A stretch of DNA of 64,000 bases from Fistularia commersonii (GCA_037954325.1 JBBMNZ010000035.1:7470501-7534500); one strand, 5' to 3'. Counted from the first letter of the stretch, positions 37,760 through 50,873 are shown. Made by a program: numbers and translations. The notes: a model not told the origin generated them from the letters alone.

Positions 37760-39330
37760 GTCGGTTAAACACACTTCTTCACCAAAATGGAAATCCTCGA
37801 TGAGATCACACGGTGTCCGCTTCGGAGCTGTATCTGGGTCGAGTGTGCGATCTAGTTCCGTAGCTGATTTTCTTAAAAGAAATGTTTTGGGATGATTTAG
37901 TAAAATATCCAAACACAGAAGTACTCTATGAAGCACTACAATAAATACTGCTGCGTGTGTTTCTGCCCCCCCCCTCACACACACACACACACATACACAC
38001 ACAAATACACAAACTCACACTGACGGACGTAATGTTACTTCTGGGATAACTTTTAAATATCTTTAAGACTATCTTCGCAGTGGAACATATTTATCTGGAA
38101 GGGGATTTAAATATTTTCTCTTCTAATGAAATAAATTGCTATAAAGAGAAGTAATTTCATAAGAGTTTAAAGTCGGTTTCTTAGGTACTAATTCGTCTGT
38201 TTTTATTTGGATAAAGTAAAGTAATCTTAATAATAAGGTAAATATTTTTATATTTTAAACGGCTTTATGACGAGCGACGTATTTTTTTCGTGTTTCTTCG
38301 CACTGGTTTTGTTTTTATGGGGGCGTTTTTGTTTAAAATAAATGGGTATATGTGTGACATGACTGCATGTCACTGAAAAAATATTGCGTTTTAGACCCAA
38401 AAATAGTAACAACAATAAAAGCTGAAGACAAATGCTGTTTTTTTCTTTAGCTTTAGTACAGAATGTGTTCAAAGTCTAACAAAACATCTACTTAACAAAA
38501 AACACAAGGGATGTAAATATTTTTGAGACATCTTAGTTTCCTTTAAATATGTCCCAGTGTAAAATAGATATTGTGTAGCAGGTACAATATATACTATTAC
38601 GTATCCTCTGAGGTGCAAAACTGAATGTTTGTTATTGGGTTATTTACTGCCTATGTTGAAATTCCAGGATCCAACCAGATCTAAATGATGTCTTTGAGAC
38701 CAAAAAATAAGGAAAAGGTTCAGTGACAAACAAACTAAAAAACAAATGCATACTCAAGTCAAACAAACAAACAAAACAAATAACAAACATTTAACAATGG
38801 CAGATGGAGCCACACCTGTAAAAGGTGTAACAAGAGGATTTTTCTCACATTATTACCATAAACGATGCACCCTTATTACAGTGATAGTTCATCATATTAT
38901 TGCAGGGAATACGTTTTTATTTATTACCACACTTTAACACATTCATTCCCATATGTTATTATGTGATAAAAAAAACCCAAAAACAAACACATTCACCCAG
39001 CAGATGACACACACGCATGCACAGCTACAACTACACACACAAAGACATCTCACAGTTAGTATGCCATCATGGCAAGAAAAAAAATGTAATGTTGATTTTG
39101 TTTTGTTAAATGATCAAAAAGAATTGTCATCTGAAAACTGTTGTTTTGGGAAAATGAACTTACCATAACAATAAGTAATCACGCTATATCTTTATAAGGA
39201 CAATATAGTTGAAGTAACATTTGGAGTTCGATTATGAGGTAACAAGTTATGATATCTTATGTAGATGTTAATGGTCTATAAAAATGGCAAGGAAAAAAAT
39301 CGCAAACATTTATTTCAACTTGAAAGTTTG
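37760..39330. other. AT-rich upstream sequence, no gene seen
   Basis: Short CA tracts (37975-37995) and A-rich patches. No frame has recognisable similarity. Confidence 0.55.
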
Positions 39331-39339
39331 TCACTAATT

Positions 39340-39479
39340 TCTTTCATGAGAAGCTTGTTCAGGTTGGCGGTTCAATTCCAAGCTCCTCCTGTTCGCATTG
39401 CTGAAGTGTCTTTGGGGAGGACAGTTAACCCCAATTTCTCCTGATGGCCTGCACTAAATAAGTGGGGACCATTTACCAT
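39340..39479 (+). mobile_element. tRNA-derived SINE, family B (truncated head)
   Basis: Contains a B box (GGCGGTTCAATTCCAAGC), then CTCCTCCTGTTCGCATTGCT, GAAGTGTCTTTGGGGAGGAC and TTAACCCCAATTTCTCCTGA. The same order B box, CTCCTCC, GA(C/G)AC..AAC, (A/T)CTCC appears at 42.2 kb. This body is common in fish tRNA-SINEs. The A box is weak. Confidence 0.6.
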
Positions 39480-39489
39480 TTCAAAACAT

Positions 39490-42170
39490 GTAGGACAGTG
39501 AAATTGCATCTTCTGACCATGTTATCCAAACTCTCTAACAGTAGTTGAATGAGAAATTGCTTCAAATGTTTGTCTCGAACACGAACGTTCAAGTTAAAAC
39601 CAATAAAATGTGTAATACTGACATTAAAAAATATTATAATCCATAAATCAGTCACAATAGTAACAAGAACAGCAGCAATGTTATACTTGGAAATCAGTTG
39701 TTTTAAGGTTGCTCAGAAATGTGCTAGTTATACTTATTCTTTCCTCACAATGTAGACAGGAGTTTATTCTCGCCATCTCACCTATGGACAAGTTTCATGA
39801 CAAATACTTCAATGAGGACCAGTTGATAAAAAGACCTGTGACGTGGCTAATTCTTTCAGTTTGTCAGCTAATATAATGCACTGTTTTGGTGGAAATGTAA
39901 AATCCTTGATCTGTTTTCTGACTGGGTTAACTCGCTGCTGACCCGTTTGTGACCATTCGAGCTCCACGGAAACATTGTGCTTGTGCTATCAGAGAACTAT
40001 GCATGTTTTAGCATCTCATCGCAGCAAACTTTTTTGTTTTCTTCCTTTGAACAAATGTAAAGAAAATAGACGTGTCTTAATGTTCAGAAATTCAGGGGAA
40101 GCAAGGAAAATGAACTCAAATCAATTAAACTACTGCTGCAGTAGGTAATACTTGGGCTAACAATAACTTCAGTGTATTGGCAACCAGATAAGAATTTATT
40201 GAACTCTGATTATGAGCTTATACATACCTCTTGTTTAAATTCCAATGTAAAGAGATTAATTCAAATGTTGAGAAGACTCATATCACAAACTCCCACAGCT
40301 GCAAGGTTCTAAGATGCTATATATGGCATTGAGAAAAAATATTGAAATATGAGATAAGTGACTAGATAATACTTATGGCTAGAGATGATCCATTAAACTA
40401 GGTAACTGTGTGAATTTAATCATTAACTCAAATAAAGTGATCTGTGTCCATATCCGTGGCGCAATTGCATATACACGCGTGTAACTGAACAAGTAATTTT
40501 ACTTACACATAAAGGTGTATAGCCAGTAGTACACTGCACAGAGATGCTAAATATGGGAGCTTAAAAGTCTCATTTTTTTGTGTGTATTGGTGATTTTTCT
40601 CTTGAGAGTGAGTGGTTTCACTTCCAAAATAATTTCAGCTGAAAGTCCCCACAATAAGGATAAGTGTGGACCTTTAATAATGGCAGTTAAAAATAAGCTG
40701 GTAAAAGAGAAGAGCAGGAAGAGGAAATAAAAGAGACATTTTCTTTTGCATTTTTTTTTTTCAGATGAAAGCACTTAAGGGATATTAGAGTGGAAAGATA
40801 TGGGAGAAGGAAAGCTACGTGAAGTAATGTGATTCACATCCTGTTCATCAACCTCCAGAACTTGATATTAAGATAATGGTTTACTACAAAAATTTGATCT
40901 TTCATGTGGCCAGTGATTGCTTGTGCTGTGGTGAATCATATGGATGTATACATTACATGAGCTTGTGATAGAGAGCACGTTTTAACCACTTAAAAAAAAA
41001 GTTAACATCAAACATTAATCCAAACTACGAATGCTATGCTCCCTGTACTGAAATATTATATATGACTACATCTCTAAAACGTTATAAATATCACTGCCTT
41101 GTCACAATTCAATTTGTAATTTATTATGAATTAACATGCTGGCCTGCGTACATTCAGGTTTCTCACCAAGTGGCTGATGTCATATCTTGTAGCGGCTGCA
41201 GAAGGGCTTGTGACCTCACTTATTTTCCAAGGACGTAGGCATAGAAAACCAACGACCCTGTGAAGTTTAAGTGCTGCATTAACTATCCCCTCCGAGAAAA
41301 TATGCTCTTCAACATTTGCGTGGACACCGAATGCTCGGCTAGCATTTGCATTCTCACTCAGTGTGAAAAGAAACTACTCTTTACCAGCAGGTGGCAGTAA
41401 ATTGTGTTCATCCATCAAAAGTGGTAACCTGGGGACCATGGACTGAGCATGTAAGTAGTTTACTGACCATTTGGTTTAGTTTAGTGGTTTAGTTTGTGAT
41501 GCAGCTTGTTGTAATGGAAATAATATGGCCAAATGGGAGTTCAGAATGGTTACCAATTGATCTTGGGGCTATACATAGAAACAACCAACCATTTACTCTG
41601 TCATTCACAACAAAAGGGAATTCAAATTTCACTTGGAGGAGAAACCTTACAGGAAAACTTGAATACTTAATGAGGAAAAGCCGTTCCCGGACATTACGAG
41701 AAGAGGTCTTATCCCATGTTTAGAAGGATGCATAACATGTCCCTTCTTAGCAAACTCTTTTCCCCTTTGCTTACAATCACCTCTTGCCCATCACTTTCTT
41801 GTACTGAAACTGATCCCCAATCTGAGTGATTTCTCTCCAGAATTAATAGGGGAGCGTTTTATTTTATCTCACCTTTAGACCTCCGGAACTATTCATGTTA
41901 TTCTGCTGTGGCTTACCAAATTCCCGAGACACAGAAACGTCTTTCCCCTCTGTAGTTTACAGAGTGCTTCCTAGAAATTATACCTCAGTTAATCAATCAA
42001 CATTAATTAGCAAAATCTATGGGGACTCTTGATTAAACGAGCAACAATTTATGAAAAAAAGACATTTAAAATGCATATTATTAGCACTTTGGACACAATA
42101 AGAGATGCCCGTCGCAGGTCTAATGTACCCCATAGTAGGAGGGTATCTTTTTCGATCCATTAATGACATA
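39490..42170. other. AT-rich unique sequence, no gene seen
   Basis: Short frames only. No long simple repeats and no recognised transposon signature. Confidence 0.55.
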
Positions 42171-42219
42171 GTTTAATTGACTGATTGCATTACAAACAAA
42201 GAAAACATGTTACGCGCAG

Positions 42220-42388
42220 GTGATGTGAATCAGGTGGTAAGAGCAGGTTGTATTGGAACTGAAAGTTCGTGGTTCAATTCCTGCACTCCTCCTCGCTTGT
42301 CAAGGTGCTGTTTAGCGAGACACCGAACTGTAACTGCTCCTCGTGTGCCGCTAATTTGCTGCCCGCTGCTCACAGAAAACAAAAAAAG
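42220..42388 (+). mobile_element. tRNA-derived SINE, family B
   Basis: The head has an A-box-like GGTGGTAAGAGCAGGTTG and a B box (GTGGTTCAATTCC) about 35 bases on. The body has TCCTCCTCGC, GCGAGACACCGAACTGTAAC and TGCTCCTCG, and a short A-rich end (about 42376-42390). Clearer head than the 39.3-kb copy. Promoter boxes are pol III type. Confidence 0.65.
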
Positions 42389-42399
42389 AAAGTCGTTGA

Positions 42400-44280
42400 T
42401 ATTGTGTTTTGTGCACAACTGAATGTGTCAAAATAATTGTCTTTTTTTCTTCTGGGGGGAATCAGCTATTTTACCTTTTCTACAATCACCTTTGCATTGT
42501 GACCGCTCCGCTCCCCCATGAGCTACAAACGACCGTGTTCAACTTTTTCTTTGCCACGCATGTAGCGCTCCTCCAGACATGTAAACAGTGTGTAAAATGG
42601 AGTTCCCCGACAACTCCAGGATGCAACCAGTCGCCATGAAAAGAAGCCATTGGTGAAGACAGCAGTAAATTCGTTGCGTTTAATAGTGTTTCAGTGTGAC
42701 GCTTGGTCGGCAGATGCATCCATCTACCACAGCCTCCTCTGTATGTGGTCTTTGTGGCCCCATATTTATGTCCCCAGACAAGATGACGTTGTCCCTTGAA
42801 CATTCACACAAATGTTGTTTTAGACCGTGAAACAACTGACAGCGTTGTCTCTCTTGAGCAAAAATGGGCCAATTCTCTCCCTCGCTCACCGAACTCTCTG
42901 TGTCTCTCGTCTCCTCTCGTTTTTTATTTTTGTATGCCATGTCATGTGGGAGTTCTGAGTCCCATCCCAGACTGTTCAGGCCATATGTGCTGCCCCGTCT
43001 CTTTCAAAGTTTCCCCACCAACACATAGCGTCTACATGGCCATTACAACATAAACAGCATATGCCTCTAAAATCTCCATTGGCTGCCTTTCCTTTATGTT
43101 TCTGGTTTCGGATTATTTACAGTCACATCATGAATACACAACATTCTTTAACCATCGCTTGTTACAGTCGATTGTTTGGATGATTCAGAACCTTCCGAAA
43201 ACAATATCGCAACCCCCCCAGGCTGTAATAATTTTCAATTCCACAAAATCCAAAAAGGAGTTTTTTAGCATGGACATATGGAGTCTGATATTTGAAATCA
43301 ATAATAAACCAGACTTCTAAATGGATATTTACTCTGAGTTATTTACAGATCTGACAGATTTAAACTGGCATTTAATCATGTGGTTACAATCATAACTTGG
43401 CTTTCATTTCTGCTAAAATTCAATGGACTCACCAAGAACTGTTCAAAAATTGGACAGCCGGAAAAACATACATGAGTTTATGTATTAGAGTTATTTTTTT
43501 AAGGAACCACATGTAAGCTTTGTGCAAAAAAACAAAACAAAAACTCCTTTTATAAATGTTTTCTGACTATCTCTCATAGTTATTAGTTTAGAGATGCATT
43601 TTAATGATTACATCCTTTGAAGATCTGATGGTTCCAAGGAAAAAACAACTATGAGGCGTGAAGGAACCACATGCATAAAGCAATAATGTTTATTAAGGGA
43701 TAAAACTGTGTAAAGCAATTATTTGGATACACCTATAAAACAGCATGTTTTTGCAGTTGTTTTATTTATTTCATTCGCCATGCATAAACCTGATATCCAC
43801 TTCCACACATCTTCCTTCCCCAGGAAGGTTAAGAATTAGCATTTAAAAGCAGGTCACCAAAACAAGCGATGAACATTATAGATAAGCGGCAGATCATTCA
43901 GGGAAGTCTGCTATCCTCTGGAGCTCCCACTGCTGCTGCAGCCCCTCTCTTCATATCTGCGGTGTAAGTCACTGCGAGGGGGAGGGACATCTGGTCCAAC
44001 GGGGAGAGGCATCTTTTGTTAGGGAGGCAAAACATCCTGGAGTCAAATCTCTAGTATTTCAGGGATATCCAGTGTATTTTGCTCCCATCATCGAGTTAGA
44101 GACCTGCTTTGAGACGGGTGGTCTTCGTGGCAAATGGTGTGACAGATTTGAGACCTTGAGGGTTTATTAGTCTTTTAGAAAACAAGTATAAGCTTTCTCT
44201 CTTAGCAATACAAGAATCCCCAAATCCTCACCATCTTGAATCCAAGCAGTTTTCAGATCACATATACTAACAGTAGGCAT
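42400..44280. other. Unique sequence, no gene seen
   Basis: Short frames without similarity. GGAACCACATG occurs twice (about 43503 and 43665), possibly flanking a lost insertion. Confidence 0.5.
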
Positions 44281-44287
44281 GCTGATA

Positions 44288-44580
44288 AACACCCATCCAT
44301 CCATCGTCTGTAGCTTATCCCAGCTGTTATCGGGGGAGAGGTGGGGACCTGGATTGGTCGCCAGTCAATCGCAGGGCCACATACACATTCAGAGAACATT
44401 CGCTCACTTATTTGGGGCAATTTTCCCAGTTTTTTCTTCCAATTAACCTGCTGCGTGTTTTTGGACTGTGGGAAGAAACCCATGCAGACAAGGGGAGAAC
44501 ACACAAAAGTCTCCTTGTCAGAAATCGAACCAGGGTCCTTCAAGCTGTGAGGCCAAAGTGCTCACCACTGTGCAACCGTT
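44288..44580 (-). mobile_element. tRNA-derived SINE, family A, best-preserved copy
   Basis: On the minus strand the head is GGTTGCACAGTGGTGAGCAC (A box) with GTTCGATTTC (B box), then a body that includes the inverses of TTTTGGACTGTGGGAAGAAA and GGTCGCCAGTCAATCGCAGG. It ends in the inverse of CCATCCATCCATCGTC. Head, body and tail are all present, so this is close to a full-length unit of about 290 bases. Confidence 0.75.
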
Positions 44581-44599
44581 AATAAACATATGAAAGAAA

Positions 44600-46030
44600 A
44601 TTTAATTCGCCATTTTGGATAGAAATCATTAAAGTAACCCATATATTTTGCTTTTCTATATTTTGTACCTGCTAAAAAGGTGAAAAGGCCAGAAATGCTA
44701 CGTGGCCATGTTTTCCCCCTTTCCTTTTTGAACTCTTGCAGGCATAGAGAGTTCAAGATTTAAGAATTTTAGAATTAAGAACTCTAATATAGTACTTTAG
44801 TAAATAATAGTAAATATGACATAAAAATTTTAAATATCATGTTTATTTGTAACTTCTGTCTAAGCATGCAGCAAAAACACACATGCAGATGCATGAGCTA
44901 TCCAAAATCCAAGCGCCAAATATAATTGCAATAAATACAGAATTTAAGATGAGCGCAATGTATTTGGGCTAAAATGCAAGTGTGCATGAAGTACAACAAC
45001 AAAGTAAAATATTAAAATCCGACCATAATAGGAAAAAGATTGATAGTAAAGATTATCTGGCCCTTTAGAATATAGGTTATGGTACCAGTGAAAGCAGAAA
45101 CAGCTACATAAGTTAGTAACAAAGCATGGTGGGAATAACAGTGCCTGGAGAATCTTATTACGATAGTGTTTCTGACGATTTCATCACTCTCCACATTTCT
45201 GCCAGACCTGAAGCCATGAGGATTTTCTTGGAACATCTCGGCTTTCTCTTTGCTTTGTAGCAAAGAGGAAGCTTGCTTTGCTTGTTGTCCAGCACAGCAA
45301 GGGGATATCTCCCCCGGCCCTGGGGCAAAATAATGGCTCAACTCTTGTCGATGCCTCTTTTTATGTGTTCTGTAGTGTACTATACCTACAAAACAAAGAA
45401 AGAGGCTGAAAAAAAAGAAAAAAAAGTATATTCTAGACATGGACCTGAAATGTAATAGTTAATTTTCCAACTAAAAGCGGTGATTTCCTGAAGTTTCATG
45501 AACTTCCTGCCAACTGACATTCTGTCAGTCCAAAAAAGTCAAGGTACCGGTAAATTGTGGCTCTGAAAAAGTCAGTTCATTTCCACACATTTACTGGTCA
45601 CACTGTAGCAGCTGAGGCACAGTTAGCTTTGCAGCGCCAGAGCATCCAGTCTACAACCCAGCTGCTGTACTGATACTGAACTGCAGCCTGACAGATGTCT
45701 AATTGATGACATTTATAGTAGAACCGCTCCATCTAGTGAGTCGGGAAATGACATATAACAGGTAGGTGCTGTGTTTGTTTTTTTGCTTATGATTCATATT
45801 GTCAGTGGGGGTTAGACCGGATTACGAAATATTCCATATATTTCTTGGACTGCACCCATATTTTTTTTTTTTTTCAGATTTATATATGTGCAAATCAGAG
45901 TTATCTGCGTTACGCTCCTACTCAACTGACCTTCCTGAGAAGTAACTAAATACACAGTTGTAACGTATACAAAAATACTGAATTCATGAATAAATTGATC
46001 AAATTTAAATATGTGTATTTGTATAAACAC
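44600..46030. other. AT-rich unique sequence, no gene seen
   Basis: Frames are short. A minus-strand frame of about 140 codons at 45.0-45.4 kb has no recognisable domain and ends in poly-Phe from an A-rich tract, so it is not called. Confidence 0.5.
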
Positions 46031-46060
46031 CTATATAAGTGTATATAGATATTTCTTTAT

Positions 46061-46061
<1 letters not shown>

Positions 46062-46118
<57 letters not shown>
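46062..46118. repeat. Compound (AC)n(AT)n microsatellite
   Basis: A short AC run passing into about 20 AT units; self-complementary. Confidence 0.95.
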
Positions 46119-46122
<4 letters not shown>

Positions 46123-46591
46123 ATTTCTTTATTTTTGTCTCCACATATCCTCACTCATTTGCATTTTCGCTTCAGATGCTTTGAGCCTCTGCTTAACTGC
46201 ACTGTTATACATAAATCTATTTCCAATGTCTTGCCCACTGTGAGAAAACAAACTCTTTGTATAAAATATTTAACTTCTTTGTGATCAAAATTCTGTATTA
46301 TTATACTTTTAAAATATTAGCTATTTTACATTTATTGTTATTATTTCAAAATTATATTAATAATACCATATTTCATATATATATATGTATGAGCTGTTTT
46401 GCTTTTTTTAGCTCCACTTTATAAAGCCTATCTTTGAAAAAATTTTCTTCGGCTCCTTTCGCCTTTTCCCTTCAGGGGTCGCCACAGTGAATCAACCTTT
46501 TCCATCTAGCCCTAGTCTCTGTATCTTCTCTCTCACACCAACTACCTTTAAATCCTCTCACTATGCCCATAAATCTTCTTCTTGGTCTTCC

Positions 46592-47960
46592 TCAAGACCT
46601 CCTGCCTGGCAGCTTAGCATTTTCATCTCTGCAACCTCTAGCTCTGCCTCCTGTCTTTTTGTTCATTGGAACTGTTTCTAGGCCATACAGCATCGCTGGT
46701 CTCACCACGGTCTTGTACACATTTCCTTTCATTCTGCCTGAAAGTCTTCTATCACAATGTACCCCTGACACTTTTCGCCACTCATCCCAACCTGGTTGAA
46801 CCCGTCTCTTCACCTCTTTTCCACACTTTCCGTTGCTCTGGACTGTTGACTCCAAGTATGTGAAATCCTCCAACTTCTTGATCTCCACTCCCTTAAGCCT
46901 CACCGTTCCACCCGAGTTCCTCTCATTCACATACATGCACTCTGTCTTGCTGTGACTAACTTTCATTCCTCTCCTTTCCAGCGCATACTTCCACCTCTCT
47001 AGATTTTCCTCAACCTGTTCTCTGCTCCCACTGCAGATCACAATATCATCTGCAAACATCATGATCCATGGGAGCATCCTGTCTAACCTCATCTGTCAGC
47101 CTGTCCATCACCACTGCAAGCAAGAAAGGGCTCAGGGCTGATCCCTGATGGAGTCCCACCTCCACCTTGAACTTCCTTGTTACACCTACAGCACACCACA
47201 ACACTGTCTCACAGCTAGCATACATGTCCTGCACCAGTCTAACATACTTCTCTGCCACTCCAGATTTCAGATTTCCTCATACAATACCAGAGCTCCTCTC
47301 TTGGCACACTGTCATATGCTTTTTCTCGGTCTACAAAAACACAACGCAGCTCCCTCTGGCCTTCTCTGTACTTCTCTGTTGGCATTCTCAAAGCAAATAC
47401 TGCATCTGTAATACTCTTTCTAAGCATGAAGCCATACTGCTGTTCACAAATGCTGACTTCTGCTCTCAGACTAGTTTCCACTACTCTTTCCCATCACTGC
47501 ATTGTATGGCTCATCAACTTTATCCCTCTATAGTTGCCACAATTCTGCACATCCCCTTTATTCTTAAAAATAGGCACCATCACATTTCGTGTCCATTCTT
47601 CGGCATCTTCTCAGTCTCTAAGATCCTGTAGAATAATCTAGTCAGAAACTCTACCACTGCCTGTCATAGACACTTTCACACCTCCACAGGTATATCATCA
47701 GGACCAACTGCTTTACCACTCTTCATCCTCTTCAATGCCTTCCTCATTCCACTTTTACTAATTTCTGCTTCTTTGCAGTCCACAATAGTCACCTCTTCTA
47801 CCCTTGCCTCTCTGTCATTTTCCACATTCATGAACTCTTCAAAGAATTCTTTCCATCTTCCCATTACTCTTCTAGCATCTGTCATTACATTTCCCTCTCT
47901 ATCCTTAATCACCCGGACCTGTTGTACAGCCTTTCCATCATTATCTGTTTCGCCAACCAA
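46592..47960 (-). pseudogene. RTE reverse transcriptase domain, copy 1
   Basis: Copies element RNA onto nicked DNA. Readable blocks in order are KRMKSGKAVGPDDIPVEV (RT start), EQQYGFMLRKSITDAVFALR, CVFVDREKAYDSVPREELWY (motif A; the second catalytic block), GLHQGSALSPFLLAVVMDRL (motif B), FADDIVICSGSREQVEENLE (motif C with FADD) and RRLSGRMKGNVYKTVVRPAM (thumb side). At least three frame changes separate them, one caused by the duplication at 47262-47275. After PMNKK the sequence jumps to the far C-terminus because of the internal deletion. Confidence 0.85.
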
Positions 47961-48499
47961 TTAGATCATCTTCTCCCTCCTTACTGTCTAGCCGAGCATA
48001 CAAATCATCATATGCCCTTTCTTTTGCCTTTGCTACCTCTATCTTTACCTCACGCTGTAACTCCCTGTACTCCTGTCTGTTCTCTTCAGTCCCCTCAGTG
48101 TCCCACTTCTTCTTTGCTAACCGCTTCTCTGTATATACTCCTCCACTTCCTCATTCCACCACCAAGTTTATCTACTTTCCTTCCAGATGACAAACCAAGT
48201 ACTCTCCTACGTGTCTCCCTGATAGCACTAGCTGTGGTTCTCCAATCATCTGGAAGCTCACCCTGACCACCCAGACCCTTTCTCAACTCCTCCCTGAAAA
48301 CCATGCAACACTCCTCCCTTTTCAGCTTCCACCACTTTGTCCTCTGATCTGCCTTTGTCCACTTCATCTTCCTTGTCACCAGAGTCCAAACCACCATCCT
48401 ATGCTGTCTGGCTACACTCTCACCTACAACTACTTTGCAGTCACTGATCTCTTTCAGGTTACCTCGTCTATACAAGATGTAGTCTACCTGCGTGCTCCT

Positions 48500-49090
48500 A
48501 CCTCTGCTCTTCTAACTTACCCTATGTTTCTGTTTTTTTTCTGGAAAAAGGTGCTCACTACAGCCATTTCCATCCTTTTTGCAAAATCTACCACCATCTG
48601 TCCGTCTACATTCCTACCCTGCATACCAAATAGGACCATCACTTCTTCATCCCCTCTATTGCCTGCACCAACATGTTCATTGAAGTCTGCACCAATTACT
48701 ACTCTCTCATCTCTGGCGATATTCTGCATCACTTCATCCAACTCATTCCAGAACTTCTCCTTTTCCTCAAACTCACATCCCACCTGCGGGGCATAGCCAC
48801 TGACAACATTGAGCATCACACCTTCAATTTCCAGTTTCAGACTCATAAGTCTATCTGACATTCGTTTCACCTCCAGAACATTCTTAACAAACTCCTCCTT
48901 CAAGATAACTCCTACTCCATTTCTCTTCTTGTCAGTGCCATGATAGCACAATTTAAAGCCTGCCCCTAAGCTTCAAGCCTTACTACCTTTCCACCTGGTC
49001 TCCTGGTAACACAGTATCTCCACTCTCCTTCTCTGCATCATGTCGACCAACTCTCTACCTTTTCCTGCCATATTCAAAGTCCCTACTCTC
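48500..49090 (-). pseudogene. RTE endonuclease domain, copy 1
   Basis: Endonuclease of the exonuclease-endonuclease-phosphatase fold that nicks target DNA for reverse transcription. Readable blocks are KKRNGVGVILKEEFVKNVLE, NVVSGYAPQVGCEFEEKEKF, VVIGADFNEHVGAGNRGDEE (family GxDFNxHVG motif) and GQMVVDFAKRMEMAVVSTFF. The N-terminal part upstream (about 49090-48960) is interrupted by stops. The C-terminus breaks after FFQKK, where a T run (48532-48541) shifts the frame. Confidence 0.8.
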
Positions 49091-49399
49091 AGCCCCAGAC
49101 TCTTGCCTTTCCACTTCTGTCTCTGCTTCCGAACACACCTCCTGTCCTTCTTTGACCCACAGTAGCCCAGTTTCCATTGGTTCCCTGTAGGTGATCGGTA
49201 CCAATGGTGGTCATTGTTAACCCGGGCTTCGATCGATCCAGTTTGATTTAGTTATTACGGTCGATTCGCATTTTTGGTTTTGGCAAAAATTTTATGCCTG
49301 ATGCCGTCCCTGACGCAACCCTCTGCATTTATCTGGGCTCGGGGTCAGGGAGACACTGGCCAGTGCTGCCCTGAGGCTGCATTAATCTTTGAACAAATC

Positions 49400-50815
49400 T
49401 AAGTTATGAAAATTCTTTGACCATTTCCACCCAAGATATAATTCCGTTCCAAATCACATTCCACTTTTATTTAATCAGTGAACAGTAATCATAACCAGTA
49501 TTATAGCAAGTTTCTAAATGAGTGTGGGACTTAACTTTCTTCCTGTCATCTAAATAACAGATTATATTATAAACTGTTGATTATGAAAGTACTTGTTAAA
49601 ACTGATGAGTAAGGTAAACATGAAAATGATCTTCATCCAGTTAAACCACAGGTCCCTCATTTACATTCATAACAACTTAATATTGTTGGTCAGCTTTAAT
49701 TGTTTATCCTCCCGTTTTTCATTTTGTAACTGTAATGCAGAATCCCCAGAGCTAATTACTGCCCACTTAGTGTTTGGTAGATTACAACTAATAAAGCCAT
49801 CCTGTACCAGTTGCATGAAGCAAAGAAACATTAGATGAACTCCTTAATGAAGTTTCAATGTTAAACATGTAGGCACGTAAGAGGACAAGGAAAACACTGA
49901 CAAGGCAGGATGTTTTGCAATAATTTTAGTTGTACTGAGTTATGTGTCAAAGCTATGTAAGTAAATGTGCTGAGTTAACAAACTTGGATTCATTACAATA
50001 TGATGAGGCAGTTTAGGTGAACCTTCAGGATATATTGGCTTTTGCTCATGCAATAACACCTGTCATAAAGCTGGAAGGAAATGTGTACAGTTATTTTATA
50101 TTTCCATCTGTAATTTTTGATTCTTTCAAACCAATTTTTTTGGACGCTACCTTTCTTGAACTGTACCAGTGGCTTAAGGCCTGACGCCTGCTACTTCCAC
50201 GTCCAATGAGTCCATAGCTCTGAAAGCCTTACTGAGAAAACTGTGACAGTAAATGCAACTGGGAAAGATTCAGTCTGACTTAATACACTTGTTCTATTCT
50301 GGCTATCACATATGGCGGCCATAAGCTAAAGTTAAGTTCAGAGCTTTTGCAGCAATAAAGGTAAAACAAAGTATGCCTAAAGTTATACAAGAGTGAAATA
50401 AGAGGACCAGTCACAACCAGTTCTCTCCGGAGTGTTAAATAGTGCTTGCTGTTTTTTGTAAATACTAGATTACTGCAGCAACTACCAAATAGGATTGAGA
50501 GACATGGGTGGTTTGTTTAGTGTAAAAGATAAACAAAGCACACCCAAAGTCATCACTGAGAAGAAAAACGTGTTTACTGGACCTCTGAGTGCTTTTGATA
50601 GCAGTATGTTGTCAGTTTCCACATCTTTGAGTGTCTTTGCTCGGTCCTGTTCTCCATTACTTCAATTGGTCATTCATTTCTCAGTTCATCTCTGATTCGT
50701 ATATTCAGGAAAGGCTTGGATGAATAACCAACTACCTTGTGTCTGTATTAGTTGTAAAATTACTTGTTGGTATGAACTTTACACAATTGGTCCCAAAGCC
50801 AGATACTGTATATGC
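49400..50815. other. Spacer between two head-to-head RTE copies, no gene seen
   Basis: AT-rich sequence. Copy 1 (minus) and copy 2 (plus) point away from each other across this 1.4 kb. No frame is recognisable. Confidence 0.55.
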
Positions 50816-50873
50816 AGCAAGTAGTGTAAGGTAGAGCATCAGACCAAAAGGAAGCTTAGGAACAGGATTTAAG

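Larger units (their letters stand above)
35980..37760 (-). promoter_or_regulatory. maml3: CpG-rich promoter and 5' UTR block of maml3
   Basis: This is the most CpG- and GC-rich part of the window. It surrounds exon 1 and contrasts sharply with the AT-rich flanks. Bases upstream of the ATG (36582 to about 37.7 kb) hold no in-frame extension of the protein, so they are 5' UTR and core promoter. No TATA box stands out, as expected of a CpG-island promoter. The exact transcription start cannot be read from sequence. The block contains G-rich runs (37279-37302, 37366-37399) and CGG/GCC triplet tracts. It is bounded on the upstream side by a long T run (about 37706-37727) and on the intron side by GT and CA tracts. 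Confidence 0.7.
46440..49385 (-). mobile_element. RTE-clade LINE, copy 1, nearly full length but inactivated
   Basis: A non-LTR retrotransposon of the RTE clade (the Rex3/BovB group in vertebrates). Its 3' end has the inverse of GGGGTCGCCACAGTGAATCA. Its 5' end has the inverse of TGACGCAACCCTCTGCATTT, a leader typical of these elements. In element order it carries the leader (about 49385-49090), apurinic-type endonuclease (to about 48500), linker (about 48475-47970) and reverse transcriptase (about 47960-46590). The family is repeated at 50.8 and 62.9 kb. Compared with copy 3 it lacks about 170 bases near the C-terminus and has a 7-base tandem duplication (47262-47275) that shifts the frame. 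Copies of such elements are often annotated by similarity to craniofacial development protein 2. Confidence 0.88.

Noticed and set aside
42220..42300. Possible functional tRNA gene
   Set aside because: A- and B-box-like sequences are present but no cloverleaf with paired acceptor stem is visible. The downstream body matches a SINE.
45012..45440. Minus-strand 142-codon frame
   Set aside because: Poly-Phe start from an A-rich tract and no recognisable domain or splice context.
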